Origin: Colias croceus
Lineage: Eukaryota > Arthropoda > Insecta > Lepidoptera > Pieridae
Assembly: GCF_905220415.1 (NCBI RefSeq)
Contig: NC_059551.1
Location: 3,544,001-3,608,000, forward strand
Direction: 5' to 3'
Length of the DNA stretch: 64,000 nucleotides
Program-made: the position numbers and the translations under genes
The notes under the pieces: generated by a model
Databases searched by the model: none
What the model was told of the DNA's origin: nothing
What the model saw: the letters and a program-made list of their open reading frames with translations, nothing else
Shown here: one piece after another, positions 52,901 to 62,109 of the stretch
How the letters are laid out: the number at the start of each line of letters is the position of its first letter
Numbering within the stretch: the stretch's first letter is position 1

Positions 52901-55900
52901 CTAAGAAGCCTCGTTCTAGGTAAGATGGGTTAAGTAGGATATTGACTAACAAAGATCAAACCTTCAAAGACATTGCATTGAAAATTTGCGAAGATTCAAC
53001 TAAGATATTTGTGTATTATTGAAATGTAGACAGTAACTAGCTTTCCGCCGGGATAAAACCTATCCTATGTGTTAATCGAAGTTACCCTATATATGTGTGC
53101 TTAATTTCATTGTAATCGGTTCAGTAGTATTTGCGTGAAAGAGTAACAAACACACACACACATCCTCACAAACTTTCGCATTTATATAATATTAGTAGGA
53201 TGCGTTATTATTTTAAAGAGGCTCATCAATTATTCTTATAGGTCATGTTATTCTAAAAAATATCTAGGACATTACCACAACTGTGGTTAAACCCTATTAC
53301 GAATATAGATAAAATTAGAACTAATAACGCATGTTATAAAAACGACAAGATAAGTTCGAACCAATGATATTTTATGTATAGATACGTTATATACTCACAA
53401 TCTTACTCACAATATATCCAAAAAAAATGCTTCATATGCAGTGTCAGGCACACACAAATACAAGTTTCATTTTACTTAATTTATTACATTGACAGACTGT
53501 ATAAGAGAGATGGCTTTATTAAAATGATATAAACAAAAAAGACAAAGATAGTTTGTCACTTCCGCGCAGGTGTAAGCAAAAGTCATAAGAATTCACCAAT
53601 TAAATATAAATAAACAAATAGTTGCCATGGCAATTGGCATAGACTAACGACACAGAAGGTTCAATGTTATAGATGTTTCGTTTCCTGCACACGTAAACAA
53701 ATGTGACAATTTCATTTACTATTTAATTATTATTATGAAGTTTTATTAAAATGAAAAATACTTTTTTGGAGATATAACTGTATTAAGCATTTATTACTAG
53801 CTGTGGTGTTCGTTTTCGGTCATCATCATTTCACCCGATAAACACCCACTGCTGAGCATAGTCCTCCTTATATAACTCCATACGGACCGATCTTACGCTA
53901 TTCGTTTTAAGGCAGTTCCCGGAACCCGTACAAGGTCATCACTCCAACTTGTAGGATATAATAATAGTGGTGCCTAGATGAAAAAAAGTATGAAATAAAA
54001 GAAAGGATGAAGTATAAGCCTTTTTTATCTAAAACACAAATAAAATTTATGTTCAATAGCTAATTACAGAAAAGCAAATAGCATATTTCGTCAGTAGCGA
54101 TAATCTTTTCTTTAATATATACGTATATTCAACATCATTTTTGCAAACAAACATTTTTGCCATCACGATTTCATTGTATATACTTAATAAATAGATATAT
54201 TTGTTAATTACATGCACTGTGTGGATTTAAATATAAAAATAATCAAGTATTTACCCAAATCGAAATTAATAAAATAACCGTTCTATTTTCAATAATCGTA
54301 TCTACATGATAATCTTTGAACACAGTGTGCGCTAGCTTTGTCACACTAGTGATTGAAACAGTGTTTTATCCCTTTCATTATTTCAATACAAGTGTCAAGC
54401 AAGTGTCATTCATTAATAATTGCAAATTGTTATTTTTGCTCTAAAATTATAATATTTTAATACATTTACCTGTGATATGATATCCCTCTATCTTTCTATA
54501 TTTTATTATCGTAATTTGTGCACTTTCTGAACACACAAGAAGGCATTATTGATAATTTTAACGTTTATATCAGCATGTACGTTCGCTGTCACAAGTCACA
54601 ATCTGACTGATTCCACTGGTCCCAATTAGGACCAATTCACGGTTTACGTTTTGGTGCGTTGGTAACGTATCTTAAGGTATCTACCTCTTGTTTCTATATA
54701 TAATATCATTGGTTCGAACACTAATAATTAATTGACCTAAATATTTATCAATTTCCTCATCAACGATACTATTTTGAGAAAAAAATAAAAACAATATTTT
54801 TTACGTTGTCTGCAAAATTATGTAATACAGGTTTCAGTTATCTACATATACCCAGAGGGTACGTGTAAAAGCCTACAATTTCCACAGCTGCTGACGCCCT
54901 TGAAAATTGTATGTTTTACCATATATTATACACATTTGAAAACGGCTCTGTAAGCATTCTCCATATTGCTGGTATTTCCCTTACTTACATAAACATTAAT
55001 TTCCATGCATATAGTGTATACTGATATAATAATATGTTAGTTATACTCAAATCTGACTAACAACCATTTAACTTGCCTTCGTGGCCTATGGGCCAGCTGC
55101 CTAGTAAGTATGCCCAGCGATTTTAAAATACAATTTCAAACCTTCCTATTCATATAAACATTTATAAACAGTCACTTTTTGAAACTATCCGATTTGCACC
55201 TTCTAATTCTAAAATAATGAAGGTGAATAAATCATTTTCATTTTTTACACCAACCGTTCCAAAAACATAGGATTTCTTCCAGCTTCCTCAACTCCTGCGT
55301 GAATCCAGTCGCATTGTACTGCGTTAGTGGCGTCTTCAGACAGCACTTTAATCGGTACCTCTGCTGCCAACGCACAGCATTACACCCCACTTGTAGTTCC
55401 CGGTTGTCGAGGACTGCGGTGTGTGAAACGTCCTTTAGGAGTACGCAGCGGTTGCGGTGTAATAGGTAAGATAGAGGGCAATGTAAAAGAGTAGTATGTA
55501 GTAATGTATACTGAGTATAGACTCAGAGTGGAGAATTAGTAATGTAGTAGGAATGTAGCATATGAGATATAGTAAAGGGTTATTTAATGTTTAGTAGCTA
55601 CTAAATGTGGCTGCCCCACATTCTCTTGATTTATTTCGGACTAAAATCGCTTGGTACTAAAATTTTGCATTATGTAGGTATATGAAAATAGAGTGGTCAT
55701 ATTTTTTAATACGTAAACGATCGAGAAGAATTTATAGGTGGCAACAAAATCCACTAGTTTATTACAGTATATACTATTTTCACTCTTGATTTTCTGTATT
55801 TTTTGTGTCCTGCATTTAAGAATTAAAAAGAATGCTAGACCCCATAGTGAATAACTCGATCATAATTTAATGTAGGCACAGTTTGTAATAGAGGCTAATA

Positions 55901-57855
55901 CATACCTTGTAATAATTCTAAAGAAAAATAACAAACTTGAAACATGCGAAACTTTTATAAAGTAAGTAAAGTATGTAAATGCATGCAAAATCATGTTCCC
56001 GCAATCCGTTGAGTTAACACGTCCGTAAAAATGAGGTAAAATCCTTGCTTATTCACAACTATTGTTGGCTTAGCACGAATATTACTAATTTATGCTATGT
56101 CTTAATACCTAAGTGCGATCTTTAGAAGATTGTCTTATTAAATGCAAGGAAATGCAAGGTTTAATACTTTTGTTGTTTATTTTCTTCACTAGATAGGTTT
56201 TAATAAATCAAATATTATATTTTATTATACTTCTGGATTTTATGAAGCTGCAATTATTTCCTTTTGCAATAGAGTTCTGAAAATATGATCAAGAAGTTCT
56301 GAAATCAATAAAATTTTAAATAGAATTATTGACTTATCATAATGTTTACTGACTAATATTAAAATAATGTTTAAGCAACCGCCAAATAAAGACAAAGTAT
56401 AATAAATCGCATGTCAACTTTACTTTTACACAAATCCTGCTAGAGTAAGATTGCGATATCAAATAAACTTCGGGAGATAAATATTAAAGTTTCCAGGATT
56501 AAAGCTGGAAGTTACTAAGTGGGCTCAATTCTGCCTTTGTGCTCTATCTAATAAATTATTACTATAATACGGGTTGCCTTCATAGATGCAAGTTAAACAG
56601 TCGTAATCTTAGTATTTTCTAGTGTTTGATTTTACGCGAGTATTATACATTTACGGCCTTGCTAATAAAAAGTTAAACAATTTCTACCATTTTCTACCAT
56701 AGCTGTGTCCTGCTCTTGCTCACATGAAATATCAATCAAAACAAGACAGGTTATTGCAATAACTAATCCATTGCAAAGCGAATGGGTAACATTTGATTAG
56801 TAAGACCGTGGTCTTACTAATAAAATTTTACCGTTAGAAATTTAAGATTGTCAAAGAAAGTCTCCCCGTTACCACGCTCGTTGCAAAGTGTGCGAAACGT
56901 CGGGAAAATAATATAATGAATAAATTGCGTTGATATAATCCCTTGAAATCTTTAATATTTATATGATATATTAAAAATAATTCTGTCGACGAACAAGTAA
57001 TTATTATGGGAAAGTAATTAAAACTATTGAATCTGATTAGTCAATACCTTGCTTCATGCATAATTTCAATAGAGCAATAGATGAAGATTTAAATAATAAA
57101 TAATATGATTTCAATTATTTCTTATTTTCTTGTTTGTGTTTTGAAATACATAATGTGTTGTAGAAGCGTTGGACGAGCAGAGGCAATCACGATAGTGTAG
57201 ATGGCCTAAATGTCTGTGATCAGCCGTTATTGTAGATGCTTTTTCATAATCGCCATAATTGCGGCAAACATCGACGATTATTTGTTGGGCCAACGTTGCC
57301 CATTGTGTAGAGGTAAATCCAATTGAGAAGAATCATCATCATCATCATCATCATCATCAGCCCATTTTATACGTTCCCACTGCTGGGACACGGGCCTCCT
57401 ATGAGGGTACAGGCCATAATCCACCACGCTGGCCAAGTGCGTGTTGGCGGATGACACATGTCGTCGAACTTTTTAATTCTTCGACATGTCGGTTTCCTCA
57501 CGATGTTTTCCTTCACCGTTCGAGCAGTGGTGATGTTACAACATGCGCAGATAAATTGAAAAATCAATTTATTTCCTGCGCGCTCGTCTGGTCTCGAACC
57601 CCGGACTTATCGATTCGAAGTCCGAGATCTCACCACTGAGCCACCACTGCTCATTGAGAAGAATGTTTTCATAAAATCCGATTTTATTACAGGAATCCCA
57701 CAGAGAGCGTCGTAATTTCAAACTACGATTACGGAAGCAAAAAGAAAAACAATATCATAATATCCAGGAACAGTGGGGACGGTGTCACCATCATGACCGT
57801 CAGAGATTCCAACGTTTTCCTCACTGATGTCGATGAGAAATGTATTACAAGATAA
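37757..57855 (+). CDS. CCHaR: CCHamide neuropeptide receptor (class A GPCR), 7 coding exons
   Basis: This is a peptide-activated G-protein-coupled receptor of the bombesin-receptor-like group, for CCHamide. Exons: 37757-37956, 40616-40835, 45181-45344, 46350-46543, 50862-50982, 55283-55465, 57693-57855. All junctions are GT/AG and phases agree, giving 414 residues. N8 and N15 are glycosylation sites. GN (N48) lies in TM1, LALAD (D76) in TM2, and C103/C183 form the expected disulfide. ERY (127-129, for DRY) ends TM3, CFLPY (264-268) lies in TM6 and NPVALY (307-312) in TM7, followed by CC (327-328), a likely palmitoylation site. The phrases ESWPWG and KDISIGVSVFTLTALSAERY are strongly CCHamide-receptor-like. 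Subtype 1 or 2 is not decided. In insects this signalling links gut and nutrition to brain and feeding. The family assignment is recalled, not searched. Confidence 0.92.
38018..38160 (+). pseudogene. tandem copy of CCHaR exon 1 (from residue E20)
   Basis: It matches 37814-37956 over 143 bases without gaps, then 15 bases of the intron including the donor GTAAGTTTTTGTGTA. There are seven substitutions, all at third codon positions and all synonymous, so the 47 complete encoded residues (plus the split T) are identical. It lacks the first 19 codons and the ATG. Upstream the frame is open for only six codons before a TGA, and TATAG at 38014-38018 could serve as a weak acceptor. Only 61 bases separate the copies. 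It could be an alternative exon, a decayed but gene-converted copy, or an assembly error. Status undecided. Confidence 0.8.
40022..40208 (+). repeat. interspersed repeat in receptor intron 1
   Basis: ATCCATACTAATATTATAAA, GCGAAAGTAACTCTGTCTGT, CGAAGCCGGGGCGGACCGCT, AGT. Close relative of 10752-10940. Confidence 0.7.
40344..40525 (-). repeat. interspersed repeat in receptor intron 1
   Basis: CACTAGCTTTCCGCCCGCGG, CGTCGCCCGCTTTGTCTAAA to ACTTTGTTTTATACTTTGTA. It lies only 90 bp before exon 2. It is the reverse of the 33170 type. Confidence 0.65.
40616..40835 (+). CDS. CCHaR: CCHaR coding exon 2 (TM2-TM3, ERY)
   Basis: Acceptor TTTTTACAG, donor CAA|GTAAGT, phase 0 at the end. It encodes TM2 (SLALADLLVI), ECL1 with the ESWPWG motif, the TM3 cysteine C103, and TM3 ending in ERY. 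The first base completes the Thr codon split with exon 1. Confidence 0.93.
41045..41300 (+). repeat. interspersed repeat with (TGTA)n in intron 2
   Basis: TTTTTACCCGACTACGGCAA, AGCAAAAGGAGGGTTATGAT then about eleven ATGT units (41099-41142) and AGGCTATATGGGGTTTCACA. This looks like a known lepidopteran repeat in which the tetranucleotide run is part of the element. Confidence 0.55.
41524..42056. mobile_element. 533-bp perfect foldback in receptor intron 2
   Basis: Two 250-base arms (41524-41773 and 41807-42056) are exact reverse complements as far as I can read, around a 33-base loop. Inside the AT-rich outer 8 bases, the arms begin TACAGTGAAAAAACTAAAAC. TA followed by CAGTG would suit a Tc1/mariner-like end, but the palindrome runs past it, so the true boundary is unclear. 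There is no ORF. Transcribed as part of the receptor pre-mRNA, it would fold into a long hairpin. Confidence 0.85.
43857..44042 (+). repeat. interspersed repeat in intron 2
   Basis: It contains ACTTAACCGATTATAATAAA, ATTCGCACACCATGTGCAGT, and ends CGAAGCCGGGGCGGACCACT, AGTT. The left end has decayed. Confidence 0.55.
45181..45344 (+). CDS. CCHaR: CCHaR coding exon 3 (TM4, ECL2)
   Basis: Acceptor TTTGTTACAG, donor CCAA|GTAAGT. It encodes ICL2 (LRKLP), TM4 with the conserved Trp (FIWGAALIF), and ECL2 with a glycosylation site (NNVT) and the disulfide Cys in LYCSPYP. Ends in phase 2. Confidence 0.93.
46350..46543 (+). CDS. CCHaR: CCHaR coding exon 4 (TM5, ICL3, start of TM6)
   Basis: Acceptor TCTTTCCAG, donor ATTG|GTGAGT. 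It encodes TM5 (IIYYALPLLVISFFYSLM), a basic/alanine-rich ICL3 (ARRLLAS, QAKARKS) that would contact the G protein, and the first part of TM6. The ICL3 part is GC-rich compared with its surroundings. Ends in phase 1. Confidence 0.93.
46582..46734 (+). pseudogene. broken tandem copy of CCHaR exon 4 (3' part)
   Basis: It matches 46411-46563 (end of TM5, ICL3, TM6 start, donor and about 20 intron bases) at an offset of 171. Early in the copy a Leu codon has become TAA and nearby codons differ, while from ACGCGGGAG to the donor only three changes occur, all synonymous. It lacks the acceptor and TM5. It is not usable as an in-frame exon through its whole length, but its donor is intact. Confidence 0.85.
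46885..46937. other. perfect 23-bp stem hairpin in intron 4
   Basis: AATCCCAAGATATTTTTTCT-ATA pairs fully with its reverse complement around the loop TACTAAG. The loop sequence resembles a branch-point consensus, but it lies about 3.9 kb from the next acceptor. Confidence 0.55.
47041..47085 (+). pseudogene. third, short remnant of CCHaR exon 4
   Basis: GGTTACTCGCGAGCACGCGG is identical to exon 4, flanked by diverged matches (TATTC, GGCTCG, AGATG). It shares AAA-GCTCG changes with the copy at 46582 and has an in-frame TAG. It breaks off before ICL3. Confidence 0.65.
47640..48360. repeat. unclassified repeat-like segment in intron 4
   Basis: GC-rich islands (AAGGCCGTGTACGCGGTCCG at the left, CTGCGCGCGACCCGATTAAA and GCTCGGCGCTCTCCTGTGGA at the right) enclose AT-rich DNA. 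The right part ends in an 11-bp hairpin (CCGCGATCTAT, CGTA, ATAGATCGCGG, 48304-48329), itself inside an outer GCGCAAG/CTTGCGT pair. This resembles a non-autonomous DNA element, but no matching termini were found. Confidence 0.35.
48365..50860. other. remainder of receptor intron 4
   Basis: AT-rich intron. The only structured pieces are a minus-oriented interspersed repeat near 49330-49575 (AAGCTTTGCCCGCGACTTCG, CTGCTTCGGCCAAAGAAATA) and a short ATGT run near 49858. Confidence 0.45.
50862..50982 (+). CDS. CCHaR: CCHaR coding exon 5 (TM6, ECL3, start of TM7)
   Basis: Acceptor TCTTGTTTCAG, donor TTAAG|GTAACG. It encodes the end of TM6 with CFLPYH (the usual Trp of CWLP is Phe, as in many bombesin-like insect receptors), ECL3, and the start of TM7 (IMGFCL). 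Ends in phase 2. Confidence 0.93.
51341..51524. mobile_element. 184-bp MITE with TAA target duplication in intron 5
   Basis: The ends TGGCTGCTGTACACGGGTAA and, inverted, TACCCGTGTACAGCGGCCA pair over about 30 bases. TAA borders both sides (51338-51340 and 51525-51527). A 3-bp TAA/TTA duplication suggests PIF/Harbinger-type mobilisation. Confidence 0.7.
52093..52146 (+). repeat. fragment of ACCGACTTCAAAAA repeat
   Basis: TTTTTAACCGACTCCAAAAA, GAGGAATCTCAATTCGGTCG. Diverged left end of the 11097-type repeat in intron 5. Confidence 0.5.
53037..53205 (-). repeat. interspersed repeat in intron 5
   Basis: ACTAGCTTTCCGCCGGGATA, TTCATTGTAATCGGTTCAGT, CTTTCGCATTTATATAATAT, TAGTAGGAT. It is the reverse of 36463-36683 with part of the GC-rich head deleted. 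Confidence 0.65.
53818..53955 (-). repeat. RTE-like LINE 3'-end fragment in intron 5
   Basis: ACCCACTGCTGAGCATAGTC, CTCCTTATATAACTCCATAC, and ACAAGGTCATCACTCCAACT resemble the reverse complement of the last codons of abundant lepidopteran RTE-type LINEs (recalled). It is heavily decayed. Confidence 0.4.
55283..55465 (+). CDS. CCHaR: CCHaR coding exon 6 (TM7, helix 8, proximal tail)
   Basis: Acceptor TTTCTTCCAG, donor AATAG|GTAAGA. It encodes NSCVNPVALYC (TM7), helix 8 with RQHFNRYLCC, and a Ser/Thr/Arg-rich tail. If the intron were retained, the frame would read one Arg codon then TAA (55464-55469), giving a receptor shortened by 53 residues. The cryptic AG at 55269 was not used because it would break frame and family alignment. 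Confidence 0.92.
57334..57652 (-). mobile_element. tRNA-derived SINE in intron 6, 12-bp target duplication
   Basis: Read on the minus strand it starts GAGCAGTGGTGGCTCAGTGG. This holds an A-box-like TGGCTCAGTGGTG and is followed by the B-box-like GGTTCGAGACC, the two parts of a tRNA-type RNA polymerase III promoter. The body ends in a (TGATGA)n tail. The 12-base ATTGAGAAGAAT flanks it exactly on both sides (57322-57333, 57653-57664). The insertion leaves only 28 bases of original intron before exon 7. Family name not asserted. Confidence 0.9.
57693..57855 (+). CDS. CCHaR: CCHaR coding exon 7 (C-terminal tail)
   Basis: Acceptor TTTTATTACAG. Completes Arg with the split codon and adds 53 residues before TAA (57853-57855). 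The tail is hydrophilic, with KKKNN and several Ser/Thr that could be kinase sites, and ends DEKCITR. Conservation of this tail is not judged, so its assignment rests on the clean phase match and open frame. Confidence 0.82.
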
Positions 57856-58016
57856 AAGTTTAAAGAAAAGACATATATATTATTAGAAGTTATTACAGTA
57901 TTTTTAATTTTTATGATTTCCCCACGGTTGCTTGGAAAAATGGCTCATAGCCTACAATTGTATATATTTTATTTTTATTTTTTTCATATATATTTCTTAC
58001 TGTGTATACAATGAAG

Positions 58017-58026
58017 AATAAATAAA
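58017..58026 (+). terminator. polyadenylation signals for CCHaR
   Basis: Two overlapping AATAAA hexamers (58017-58022 and 58021-58026) lie about 160 bases after the stop codon, the first strong signals downstream. Confidence 0.55.
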
Positions 58027-58099
58027 TAATTTAAATATATAGATTAAGAACGAACCAAAGATGTAAATAGTCTATTGTGATTATCGTCTAGTCGGATGT

Positions 58100-58736
58100 G
58101 ATGATTAATATATTGTAATGCTAATTATAATGTAAATTATATTATTGTTCTGACTGTGTTTACGATAATAATATTCGCTATGTTGGTATAATTTGCCGTC
58201 TTTATTAGTAAGATAATTATTATGTTTCCAAAAATTAGTAAGTTGTCGTATAGAGATGAGATAAGAACTATTGTGAATAGGTTTAAACTGGGATAAATTG
58301 TATGTAAGTATATGTGACTTGTAAAATATAATTATTCGCTGTTTAAATGTTAAGAAATTTTATTTTTAAGGTTTCAATAACATTATATGCAATGAGTAGG
58401 TAAGTAATAAGTTGTTTAGTTACGATTATATTTCATATCATATTTTTATAAGTATTTATTTAAGGACGCATATACAAATTGACGCGCATCAATAATTTTA
58501 GGTTTTGAGTCTTACTACTACACGTGCACGACTCACACACACAGCGAAATGCGAGAAACGACGAAATTATGACTAAACTGACACGACTTGATATTTGAAC
58601 TTATTTTTATTGCCATGTTTTTTTTTTTTAACTTTACTTTGATTTATTTGTAACGTTGAATGGCCACAAAAGTAGATGATACCATTTACCTAATTTCATT
58701 GGACAGTGATTGACTGGTAAACAAGTACTTGCCAAA
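58100..58736. other. AT-rich stretch between receptor and satellite array
   Basis: No gene seen. CACGTGCACGACTCACACAC and a T-run (58618-58630) are the only distinct features. Confidence 0.4.
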
Positions 58737-60982
58737 GTGTACTTCGAAGACTGCTTCTGGAACTATTATACGAGTAGAACTAGGTGTGCCGAATTTAGGC
58801 TCGTTTTGTTAGTTATGTTGAGATCTTACCGCCGGACTTGATGGAGTGACCTGCAGGTGTACTTCGAAGACTGCTACTGGAACTAATAGACGAGTAGAGC
58901 TAGGTGTGCCGAGTTTGGGCTCGTTTTGTTAATTATGTTGAGACCTTACCTCCGGACTAGATGGAGTGACCTGAAGGTGTACTTCGAAGACTGCTACTGG
59001 AACTACTAGACGATTTGAGCTAGGTGTGCCGAGTTTGGGCTCATTTTGTTAGTTATATTGAGACCTTACCTCGGGACTTGATAAAGTGACCTGCAGGTGT
59101 ACTTCGAAGACTTCAACTGGAACTAACAGACGAGTAGAGCTAGGTGTGCCGAGTTTGGGCTCGTTTTGTTAGTTATGTCGAGACCTTACCTCCAGACTTG
59201 ATGGAGTGACCTGAAGGTGTATTTCGAAGACTGCTACTGGAACTAATAGACTATTAGAGCTTGGTGTGCCGAGTTTGGGCTCGTTTTGTTAGTTATGCCG
59301 AGACCTTACCTCCGGACTTGATGGAGTGACCTGCAGGTATACTTCGAAGACTGCTACTGGAACTAATAGACGAGTAGAGCTAGGTGTGCTGAGTTTGGGC
59401 TCGTTTTGTTAGTTATCAAGTCCGGAGGTAAGGTCTCATCATAACTAACAAAATGAGCCCAAACTTGGTACACGTAGCTCTAATCGTCTATAAGTTCAAG
59501 TAGCCGTCTTCGAAGTACACCTGCAGGTCACTCCATCAAGTCCGGTGGTAAGGTCTCAACATAACTAACAAAACGAGCCCAAACTCAGCACACCTAGCTC
59601 TACTCGTCTATTAGTTCCAGTAGCAGTCTTCGAAGTACACCTTCAGGACACTCCATCAAGTCCGGAGGTAAGGTCTCAACATAACTAACAAAATGAGCCC
59701 AAACTCGATACACCTAGCTCTAATCGTTTATTAGTTCCAGTAGCAGTCTTCGAAGTTCACCTGCAGGTCACTCCATCAAGTCCGGAGGTAAGGTCTCAAC
59801 ATAACTAACAAAATGAGCCCAAACTTGGCACACCTAGCTCTAATCGTCTATTAGTTCCAGTAGCAGTCTTCGAAGTACACCTTCAGGTCACTCCGTCAAG
59901 TCCAGAGGTATGGTCTCAACGTAACTAACAAAACGAGCCCAAACTCGGCATACCTAGCTCTACTCGTCTATTAGTTCCAGTAGCCGTCTTCGAAGTACAC
60001 CTGCAGGTCACTCCATCAAGTCTGGAGGTAAGGTCTCAACATAACTAACAAAATGAGCCCAAACTCGGCACACCTAGCTCTAACCGTCTATTAGTTCCAG
60101 TAGCAGTCTTCGAAGTACACCTGCAGGTCACACCATCAAGTCCGGTGGTAAGGTCTCAACATAACTAACAAAACGAGCCCAAACTCGGCACACCTAGCTC
60201 TACTCGTCTATTAGTTCCAGTAGCAGTCTTCGAAGTACACCTTCAGGACACTCCATCAAGTCCGGAGGTAAGGTCTCAATATAACTAACAAAATGAGCCC
60301 AAACTCGACACACCTAGCTCTAACCGTCTATTAGTTCCAGTAGCAGTCTTCGAAGTACACCTGCAGGTCACTCCATCAAGTCCGGTGGTAAGGTCTCAAC
60401 ATAACTAACAAAACGAGCCCAAACTCGGCACACCTAGCTCTACTCGTCTATTAGTTCCAGTAGCAGTCTTCGAAGTACACCTGCAGGTCACTCCATTAAG
60501 TCCGGTGGTAAGGTCTCAACATAACTAACAAAACGAGCCCAAACTCGGCACACCCAGCTCTACTCGTCTATTAGTTCCAGTAGCAGTCTTCGAAGTACAC
60601 TTTCAGGACACTCCATCAAATCCGGAGGTAAGGTCTCAACATAACTAACAAAATGAGCCCAAACTCGACACACCTAGCTCTAATCGTTTATTAGTTCCAG
60701 TAGCAGTCTTCGAAGTACACCTTCAGGTCACTCCATCAAGTCCGGAGGTATGGTCTCAACGTAACTAACAAAACGAGCCCAAACTCGGCATACCTAACTC
60801 TACCCGTCTATTAGTTCCAGTAGCCGTCTTCGAAGTACACCTGCAGGTCACTCCATCAAGTCTGGAGGTAAGGTCTCAACATAACTAACAAAATGAGCCC
60901 AAACTCGGCACACCTAGCTCTAATCGTTTATTAGTTCCAGTAGCAGTCTTTGAAGTACACCTTCAGGTCACTCCATCAAGTC
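58737..60982. repeat. inverted array of 120-bp tandem repeats
   Basis: The left arm (58737-59416) has about 5.6 copies of a 120-base unit containing TACTTCGAAGACTGCTACTG, GAGCTAGGTGTGCCGAGTTT, and TGGAGTGACCTGCAGGTGT. The right arm (59417-60982) has about 13 copies in reverse complement. The switch is in mid-unit, leaving a 24-base spacer between TTAGTTAT and ATAACTAA. Variants in the right arm alternate (ATGAGCCC/ACGAGCCC, CTGCAGGTCA/CTTCAGGACA), and units 5-6 recur almost unchanged as units 12-13. There is no coding frame. Confidence 0.93.
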
Positions 60983-60989
60983 AGAAACT

Positions 60990-62105
60990 AAATATGAAAT
61001 TTATAATCCCATAAGTATAAAATCTATAAATAAAATGAATGCGTGAAGGATCAAGTTTATTAGGTCAAATATTTTGTATTCGTACAGTGATCTTTTCGTG
61101 AACGAGGAGCTGCTTACAAGCGTCACAGTGTCCACTCACAACGGTGGCCGAGCGCAGACTAAAATATTTCATTACAAATTTTTGTGCAATAAATCAAGAT
61201 GAGCCAGTAAAATAACCCTTATTTCAATCCAATAAGTATCACGCGTTATAACTAAATATGTGAAAAAATAAGGTTTGATTTTAATTTTTTTCTCAGCCTA
61301 TTTGTAACATTTTGATAGTTTTCTTTGCTACCTTTTTGAGTTGGACATGTCTGCTTACTTAAAATATTTTTAAATCAATAAATTTATTTTATTAAATACA
61401 AGAAAAATGTTCCTTTATTCAGCACGATATTGTCAATTTTGTGTGAAAGGGCAACGGAAAATATTTTTTATAATATTATAAACCAAAATTTTCGACTAAA
61501 AAATTGCTACCATTTAAAGATTAAGGATTAATCTATCTATAGTAATTATTAGTTAAATTTGGTTTTGTATTATTTTGTCGCAAAATGTACCGAAAAACTG
61601 CTTCAAATACGAAGTAAATTTTAATAAAATCAACGTAAATATTTATATAAGTTACCTATTAATAAATGTTGATAAGCTCTGTAAAATTAATTATATAAGA
61701 CTAATATAATTATTATTTAATAAGTTAAGAATAATTTGTAAATATATATTAAAACTGTGTATATAGCTGCATTTTTTTGTAAAATACCACCGCAATCTTA
61801 ATGTTTTATCTCATTATATTTGTATTGCATGTGTCAGTCCATAAATTCGAAAATAAATAAATGTGAACATTATAATGTATTTTATTTACTTCATGTACCT
61901 AATAAGGAAGTATTGTATCATCTCGGTTTGGATAAACGGAATTAAATAAATTATTAGTCATTAATAATATATTTACCCAATGCAACGATATAAATATTTA
62001 ATTAGACCATGGGTTTTCCCCATAATAACTATAATGTTTAATTAACATTAGTATTTTTGGAACTAAATATATTTGCTATGACCATGGTTAAAGTTTTTTT
62101 AAATA
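60990..62105. other. AT-rich intergenic stretch
   Basis: No gene or clear repeat found. There are several AATAAA hexamers (for example near 61852-61862), with no upstream ORF to attach them to. Confidence 0.4.
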
Positions 62106-62109
62106 TATA

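Noticed and set aside
57259..57639. 126-residue ORF with a poly-histidine run
   Set aside because: It runs through the SINE. The histidines are the (CAT)n tail.
57575..57652. tRNA gene on the minus strand
   Set aside because: A-box and B-box motifs are present, but the sequence is the head of a SINE with a 12-base target duplication and does not close into a tRNA cloverleaf.
58737..60982. CRISPR-like or coding repeat array
   Set aside because: Units are 120 bp with no unique spacers, the genome is that of an insect, and no frame stays open.
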